Assembly: GCF_026914185.1 (NCBI RefSeq)
Contig: NC_070561.1
Span: 7,936,001 to 8,000,000 of the forward strand
Length of the DNA stretch: 64,000 nucleotides
Reading direction: 5' to 3'
Origin: Puccinia triticina
Lineage: Eukaryota > Basidiomycota > Pucciniomycetes > Pucciniales > Pucciniaceae
A program made the translations under genes and the position numbers. The notes below the pieces were generated by a model. That model was not told the DNA's origin and ran no database searches. It saw only the letters and a list, made by a program, of their open reading frames with translations. Numbering within the stretch: the stretch's first letter is position 1; each line of letters starts with the position of its first letter. Of the stretch, positions 58,023 through 64,000 are shown piece after piece.

Positions 58023-61000
58023 ATGGACTCAAACCGAACGGATGCCGAGAGCAAGAAGAAGAACAAAGGACAAATGGATACCAAAGAACCAACGACCAAG
58101 CCTAAGGAGGGTGCTGACATCGAACCAGACTCAGGTGACCCGAAGACCACTACGACTCTCTTCATCTCCAATCTCGGCGATTCAGTCGATTCTGCCAAGC
58201 TTCTCGAGCGCGCTTCTTCCATCGGCCCTGTTCGTGATGCATTCGTAGTATCCGATCCAGTCAAAGCCAAGTCGAGGGGCTTCGGCTACGTTCGATTCGT
58301 CCTACGAGAGGATGCCGAGACAGCACTGAAAGACGGCTTGGGCGAATTCGAAGGCCACACCAAACCACCTCTTGTCACATGGGCTAAACCCAAGCTGAAC
58401 CCAGAAGAGAGAGCTCAGAAGAAACTGCAAAAGGCTAAGCCCCAGGCCCAGAAGCGGGGTCGATCGAACCCAGATGATTTAGAACAAGATCCTGCCGAGT
58501 CCGAAGCAAAGAAGCGGAAGAGCAACCCTTTTGCTCATGTGAAGAAGGACCCCTTCTCGAACCGTATCGTCGTCGTGCAAGGGCTTCCGATTCCCCCAGT
58601 CGTCAGTGATGAAAACGATCTTTCAAAAGCTCATGAGAAGACAAACGCAGAAGACGGCGACGAAGAACCCGCGGAGGAAGCACAATCCGAGGCTGACGAA
58701 GACTCCCAAGCTCATTCTGGGAAGTCCATCACGAGCAAGGCTTTGTACAAGAAAGCCAGGAAATTGGGAAAGCTCGAAATAGTCAAATATCCAGTCCCCT
58801 TCCCCCCAAGCCCTTCATCAACCTGTGCCCACTTGGTCTTCAATGACGCCACTTCAGCAGCGATCGCACAGAAAAAACTTCACGGGCACATCTTCAAAGG
58901 TCACTTTCTAACCTCCGCCCTCAAATCTCGTCTAGATGCCACCACTCGATTGGGACATGCCTTTGGTGGACGACTGATCATCAGAAACTTGCAATTTGAT
59001 ATCACTGAGCAAGATCTACGATACCTATTTGCCCCATTCGGAGCTCTTCATTCGATCGACATCCCTACCACCGTCGTCGAGGGCAAACCGAAACCAAGAG
59101 GGCGAGGCTTTGCATTTGTCTGGATGTTGAATGAGGCAGATGCAGGTAGAGCTATCGAAGGCTTGAATGGCAAAAAGGTTTATACAGGCATCGCTCTTGA
59201 CGCCATTCAAAAAGAGACGGATAACGAGAAAAAGAGCGCAAAACGAAAGCGAGAGAAAGCGAATGACTCGGCTGAGCGGGGTCGAGTGATAGCCGTTGAT
59301 TGGGTGCTCAGTAAACAAAAATACGAAGAGGCTGAGGGTGCAGGCGACAATAAAAATAGTGATGATCAAGAGTCAAACGATGATGATGAGGACGACGAGG
59401 ACCAGGAGGACGATGAGGACGACGAGGATGATCCGAGTGGATCGGAGGACGAAGATGGTGAAGACGAGAGTGGCTCTGACATCTCCGATGTTCAAATAGG
59501 ATCAAGCGAGGATGAAGCTAATCACCCAGGCGACAACTTCAAGGCAAAAAAAGAGCAAGGCACGACGCTGTTTGTTCGTAACTTATCTTTCGAAGCGACC
59601 GAGCAAGAGCTGCATACTCTTTTCCGTCCATTCGGGCCGCTCAGATACGCGCGGATAGTCATGGATCCTAAGCTTGGACGATCCCGGGGGACTGGATTTG
59701 TGTGTCTGTGGAACAACGAAGATGCCGAGAAAGTACTAGATTTGGCTCGGAAGTTGGAAAGTGAAGGTTTTGGGCATGGCGTAAGTCTTCCAGATTGCCG
59801 ACTGAATATTGCCACATCTAATTTCCTGATTTCTCTCTACACATCCTTAGCCTCCAGCGGCGAATGGACTTCCCTCGCTACTCCAACCTGATCCCTCGTC
59901 AAGCCTGGCATCCCGACTTAGCCTACACGGTCGAGTCCTCGGAATATCGGAAGCAGTTTCGAGGGACCAGGCTGAAAAACTCAGGATCGACCGAGACAAG
60001 AGTGGGGCATGTAAGGATAAGCGACGTCTATATTTGATGCGCGAAGGAGGTAAGGCAACTTTACATGTTCCGACATGACTCCGTTTTGACACGATTTGTT
60101 TCCCCGCCCTTGTAGTGATCTTTCCCAACTCCGATGAAGCCAAAAATCTCCATCCAGCCGATCTGGCTGCTCGTCAACAATCGTTCGATCAAAGGAAAGC
60201 TCTTCTGAGGTCAAATCTGTCACTCTACATCTCGTTCACCCGATTATCCATACGTCAAGTACCACTGTATGTGTCGGAACGTTGCCTCAAACGTTTGGCT
60301 CGACATGCCTTGGATCAGTGGCGCAAGGAAGTCAAAGCTGGAAAGCGAGCGGAGTTGACTGAGGAAGAACTCGAGCGGGAAATTACGCTCGAGCAGATCA
60401 AGATACCCGAAAAGAAATCAGATTCCAAGAAGAAAAAAGAAATCAAAAGCAAAGTCAAACAAGTCAAGATCCTACGAACAACCGAAAAAACCGACGGAAC
60501 AACCGGGTTGGGTAAAAGTAAAGGATACGGTTTCCTGGAAATGGAAACCCATGCGGATGCGTTGAGGGTGCTGAGATGGGCCAATGCTAACCCATCGGTG
60601 GATAGGCTCTTGCGAGAGTGGACATGCGAAGAAATCGAGAGATCTATCCAACAAAACACGACTGGCGAAGGCGAGGAAGAAGATGAAAGTCCCAAGAAGA
60701 AGAAAGTGAAGAACAACGATGGCGAGGGGGATGATGTGAGCTCTAAGAAGCACAAAAGCAAGAAGAACGGCAAAGAAACGGACAATGGTCCTAAAAACAA
60801 GACTTCTTCTAAATCGGCCGAACCCAAAATGGACGACAAGAGGATCGAAAAACTCCAGATAAAGCTGGACGAACTGCGTTCTGAATTGGCAACTTTGGAT
60901 AAACGTGGCCAAAAGAACGCGGCCAAAGCCTCCTCCGACCGCCCCAATGGCAAGGTTGACACGGAACATGGGCATATTAAGCCGCATCGAATGCTAATCA

Positions 61001-61520
61001 TCGAGTTTGGTTTGTTCATTCCCCTACGTTCTTTTGAAATATGCAGGCTATTTTTTGTACCTGAAGTCAAGTTATTGATAGACTTTCTTCTGTTCCTGTT
61101 ATTACTCTCTTAGCGATCGAAAATGCTCAAACGGTTAAAAAACGGCTGGAAAGGAAAGAGAAGATGCGTGAAAAGGACATGAAAAAGGACGAAACCAGTC
61201 GAAAAGGTAAGTCAAACATATCCCACTGGATGCGATTATTCTCAATAAACTGATGGCTTCCAGATGGTCGTTCAGCAGAAGACGATGGGGATGGCAAGAA
61301 CGAAGATGGTGATCCGAAAAGCCGCGCAAAACACTCGGGCAAGACCCGGTCGAAATCCGCCGACCAGAAGAACAACAGTCGCCAACGAAAGCTGCGCGTA
61401 TCTTCCTCCGTCCCCGAGAAAGATCCTATCGAGGCGGCCGAGAAGAGCAGCCAAAGTAAACTGGGTCGGATCATCAGTCAGAAGCGAAAGTCTCAGAAAA
61501 TCAAACGCGGCTCGAAATAA
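58023..61520 (+). CDS. NOP4: Nucleolar RNA-binding protein NOP4/RBM28, four RRMs
   Basis: Five exons, 1066 aa: 58023-59780, 59851-60049, 60116-61009, 61114-61206, 61264-61520, all phases agree. RRM1 with LFISNL and SRGFGYVRF (residues about 45-130). A divergent RRM2 (RIVVVQGLPIP ... CAHLVFNDATSAAIAQ) is split by an acidic insert. RRM3 has LIIRNL and GRGFAFVWM. A long Asp/Glu tract follows (59366-59500). RRM4 has LFVRNL and GTGFVCLW. The C-terminal third is Lys-rich with short acidic patches and ends KRKSQKIKRGSK, a nuclear/nucleolar-type tail. Yeast Nop4 is needed for 27S pre-rRNA processing and 60S assembly. The protein is longer than yeast Nop4 (685 aa) because of charged inserts. The exon 3/4 junction uses a GTTTGT donor chosen by frame. 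Confidence 0.93.
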
Positions 61521-61757
61521 AAATAAAAAATCATGCTGGTCTTTCGATCGTCTTGATACCCTCTACTTTTCTGTGTCGCCCGCTTTCCGATCTCTTGACT
61601 TCTCACTTGCTTGACGCATCGGGGCTATCAAGCAAAAGTCGCAGAAAATTAACCACGGCTCGAAATAAACAATAAACTCGGGCTGATCTTTCTGTCCTCT
61701 TACAAAGCTCTACTCTTCTGTTGCCTTTTTTCCACTTCACTTGCCTGACTTATCTGC
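61478..61757 (+). repeat. Tandem duplication of the NOP4 3' end
   Basis: The last codons and 3' UTR (about 61485-61611: GCGAAAGTCTCAGAAAATC, GGCTCGAAATAA, CTCTACTTTTCTG, CACTTGCTTGAC) recur at about 61632-61757 (GCAAAAGTCGCAGAAAATT, GGCTCGAAATAA, CTCTACTCTTCTG, CACTTGCCTGAC). The second copy is diverged and includes a second, unused stop codon and a second set of downstream signals. Confidence 0.8.
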
Positions 61758-62035
61758 GCCATAGCTTCATTTGTCCTTGCAAACCAGAAAGCAGAATCAC
61801 AACCAATCACCAAAAATCAAAAAACTGACACACAAGAATTCCTGATAGGGCATAAGTCCCTCCGGCGAAGCCTCAGGCGGGACTTAGTTAAGTTTGTTAA
61901 CTAATGACTCCCAAATCTGAAAATTCCAACTCCCAAAAGTACCAGAAGTTGCGAGGACCGGATTTTGGTGTCCGCCACCACTCCCCAGGACCAGAAATTG
62001 GTCCTAGGATTTTTTGGGTGTCAGAAATGGAATAC
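61758..62035. other. No gene; one GTTAAG-type hairpin repeat
   Basis: 61852-61895 reads GCATAAGTCCCTCC ... GGCGGGACTTAGTTAAG, the same arm-and-tail layout as the copies at 7450 and 8315. Confidence 0.4.
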
Positions 62036-62038
62036 TAA

Positions 62039-62189
62039 GGCCCCGTTTGGAGCCGATATTATTGCGCGATATAATCTGGAAACTTGTGACATCTGATCAA
62101 GTTTTGGCGGACCTGATCAGATGTCACATAGGATGTCATGCAAAAAAAAATCATATATCGCCTGGATTATATCGGCTCCAAACGGGGCC
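62039..62189. mobile_element. Tourist-like (PIF/Harbinger) MITE, 151 bp
   Basis: GGCCCCGTTTGGAGCCGATA and TATCGGCTCCAAACGGGGCC are a 20-bp perfect inversion (the left arm then reads TTATTG, the right arm GATTA). TAA flanks both sides (62036-62038, 62190-62192), the PIF/Harbinger target duplication. The middle has a second inversion (ACATCTGATCA / TGATCAGATGT). Non-coding. Confidence 0.85.
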
Positions 62190-62215
62190 TAACTTTGCAA
62201 AAGATGATTAAAATA

Positions 62216-63904
62216 GGGGCTTGATTAACCGACTCCCAATTTTTCGACTTCCGACTCCCAAAATGAGTTTACGTCCTGGGGACCCCAAAATGACGTCCTG
62301 CCCGGGTCCCCAGAACCAAAAATTGACACCGGGACTTTTTGGGAGTCGGAAGTCAAAAATAAAAATATGAAAAGGGAGTCGGAAATTCAATTTCCCAAAA
62401 ATCCCAGAAAATATGGAAATATTCATGTCTCCCCACTGGAGCACCCAAACACCCCCATATTTTTACAGCCATATAGATACATTGTCTAGACATTATGATG
62501 AGATTTACGTGAGTCTAAACCCTCAGAAAGGCCTTGAATAGCCAGGGGGCTAATTTGGCGGATTTCCTACTAAGGAAATCCGCCAAAGCCTTGGCTACAG
62601 TACTACAAAAGCCACCAAATTTTTTCTGCCATAAAAATAAACTTTTTTTAAACATATACTCAGCTTCACAGCATTGGCACACCTCAGGGAGACCATGTGT
62701 AGCCGGGGGGCGGATTTGGCGGATTTCCTACTAACACAATCCGCCAACTCCTGAGCTACGGTGCTCCAAACACCCCCAGATTTTTTCTGCAACATAAATA
62801 CACTCTCTAGATGATATGATAATCTTCACAGCATGGGCAAAACTCAGGGACACCCTGTGTATCCGGGGGCGGATTTGGCGAATTTCCTACTAACACAATC
62901 CGCCAACTCCTGAGCTACAGTGCTCCAAACGCCCCCAGATTTTTTTCTGCCATATTAATGGATGACTTCCCGTCGCTGTTTAGAGAGCTCTAGATGCCCC
63001 TCTAAATCCTAAATTAAGACAGCTATCAAAAACTCAACCAGTGCACATGAAGTTGATGAACTGTAGGGTTAGGAAAACATTTTTCTTTTTGTCAAAAATT
63101 AATAATTTGGGTTTGTAAATTGAGATCTGGGAGGCTCCCAGACTCGACAGGAAGTCCTCCAATACACTCTCTAGAAGCTAATTTTAGCTGCACAGAGGTA
63201 TTACACATCAGGAACACCTTATATGAGCGGGGGGCTAATTTGATTTCCTACTAAGGAATTATAGAAGGTGTTCCTGATGTGTAATAACTCCTTGGAGCTC
63301 AACATATTTTATAGAGAGTGTATTCATATGGAAGAAAATACCTGGGGGTGTTTGGAGCACTGTAGCTAAGGCTTTGGCAGATTGTGTTAGTAGGAAATCC
63401 GCCAAATCCGCCCCCTCAGCTACACATGGTCTCCCTGAGGTGTGCCAATGCCGTGAAGCTGAATATATGTTTGAAAAAATTTATTTTTATGGCAGAAAAA
63501 ATTTGGTGGCTTTTGTAGTACTGTAGCCAAGGCTTTGGCGGATTTCCTTAGTAGGAAATCCGCCAAATTAGCCCCCTGGCTATTCAAGGCCTTTCTGAGG
63601 GTTTAGACTCACGTAAATCTCATCATAATGTCTAGAAAATGTATTTATATGGCTGTAAAAATATGGGGGTGTTTGGGTGCTCCAGTGGGGAGATATGAAT
63701 ATTTCTATATTTTCTGGGATTTTTGAGAAGTTGAATTTCCGACTCCCTTTTCATGTTTTTATTATTGACTTCCGACTCCCAAAAAGTCCCAGTGTAAATT
63801 TTTTGTCCCGGGGACCCGGGCAGGACGTCATTTTGGGGTCCCCAGGACGTAAACTCATTTTGGGAGTCGGAAGTCAAAAATTGGGAGTTGATTAATCAAG
63901 CCCC
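62216..63904. mobile_element. Long-arm foldback element, 1689 bp, 8-bp target duplication
   Basis: GGGGCTTGATTAA opens and TTAATCAAGCCCC closes the element; the arms stay complementary for about 430 bp on each side (62216 to about 62650, and about 63470 to 63904) with scattered changes. The 8-bp TTAAAATA is exact at 62208-62215 and 63905-63912. Arms contain internal hairpin units TTGGCGGATTTCC...GGAAATCCGCC, repeated with variation also in the centre (about 62547, 62703, 62868, 63375, 63531). An 8-bp duplication fits hAT or some MULE-like elements; long arms favour the latter. No transposase ORF. Confidence 0.85.
62960..63160. mobile_element. Foldback of the TGACTTCCC family nested in the long-arm element
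   Basis: GGATGACTTCCCGTCG and CGACAGGAAGTCCTCC are the ends (two mismatches in 16). AAT lies on both sides (62957-62959 and 63161-63163), a possible 3-bp duplication. It shares its outer motif with 52241-52349. It interrupts the unit repeats of the host element. Confidence 0.5.
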
Positions 63905-63912
63905 TTAAAATA

Positions 63913-64000
63913 AATAAAAAAATCATAGCTCCATACTGGGGGCTCTATCACAGGGTCCCAAAATTTGACAGTGGGCCTCTGCAGAGAACATGTTCATCTG
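63913..64000. other. No feature seen
   Basis: Right edge of the window; nothing supported. Confidence 0.4.

Noticed and set aside
1..64000. CRISPR array, rRNA genes, bacterial operon features
   Set aside because: No regularly spaced identical repeats, no rRNA sequence recognised; spliced genes and LTR elements show a eukaryotic nuclear origin.

Overview
The window is fungal nuclear DNA from a basidiomycete, most likely a rust (Pucciniales). Evidence: intron-dense genes with short introns (about 56-107 nt), fungal housekeeping genes (ERG2, LCL3, NOP4/RBM28, eIF3a, a TMEM184/OST-alpha-like gene), an intron-containing tRNA-Ile(UAU), short secreted-protein genes, and a very heavy load of LTR retrotransposons and small inverted-repeat elements. 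I cannot name the species. Gene models were spliced by hand from frame, GT/GC-AG signals and family conservation.  LAYOUT. 1-13157 is repeat-derived: a degenerate TA-flanked DNA element (1395-2462), a CACTA-like foldback (2685-2900), two solo LTRs with exact 5-bp target duplications (3800-4630 and 4933-6078), and foldback elements (8801-9435, 11012-11731). 13158-27838 is one Ty3/gypsy element carrying two nested insertions: a foldback element in gag (14779-15248) and a young, complete Ty1/copia element (16613-22556). 29274-30374 holds a probable secreted-protein gene. 32797-38705 holds two decayed head-to-tail copies of a retroelement with a DIRS-like RT/RNase H; one is broken by a 668-bp insertion (33756-34423) that itself carries two nested elements and a tRNA-like sequence. 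39654-40295 is another foldback element.  From about 42.5 kb the window becomes genic: TMEM184-like (42564-44879, -), a hypothetical protein (45275-46153, -), tRNA-Ile (47007-47131, +), eIF3a (47962-51715, -), a Met-rich secreted protein (53177-53976, +), ERG2 (54906-55909, +), LCL3 (56442-57920, -) and NOP4 (58023-61520, +). LCL3 and NOP4 are divergent with only 102 bp between start codons. The right end (62039-63904) holds a Tourist-like MITE and a 1.7-kb long-arm foldback with an 8-bp duplication.  The host genes are unrelated in pathway: translation initiation, ribosome biogenesis, ergosterol synthesis, a mitochondrial-type nuclease, a membrane transporter-like protein and secretion. The most unusual material is in the repeats. 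(1) A set of foldback elements shares CAANGGTG termini and 7-bp target duplications, yet each family fills its interior with a different short word repeated on both strands. (2) The gypsy element carries an intron-like module in three copies; splicing the middle one would delete a stop codon and fuse the second ORF to Pol. (3) The copia element appears to prime from a half tRNA-Tyr. (4) Catalytic residues are repeatedly lost as Asp-to-Asn changes across three unrelated elements.
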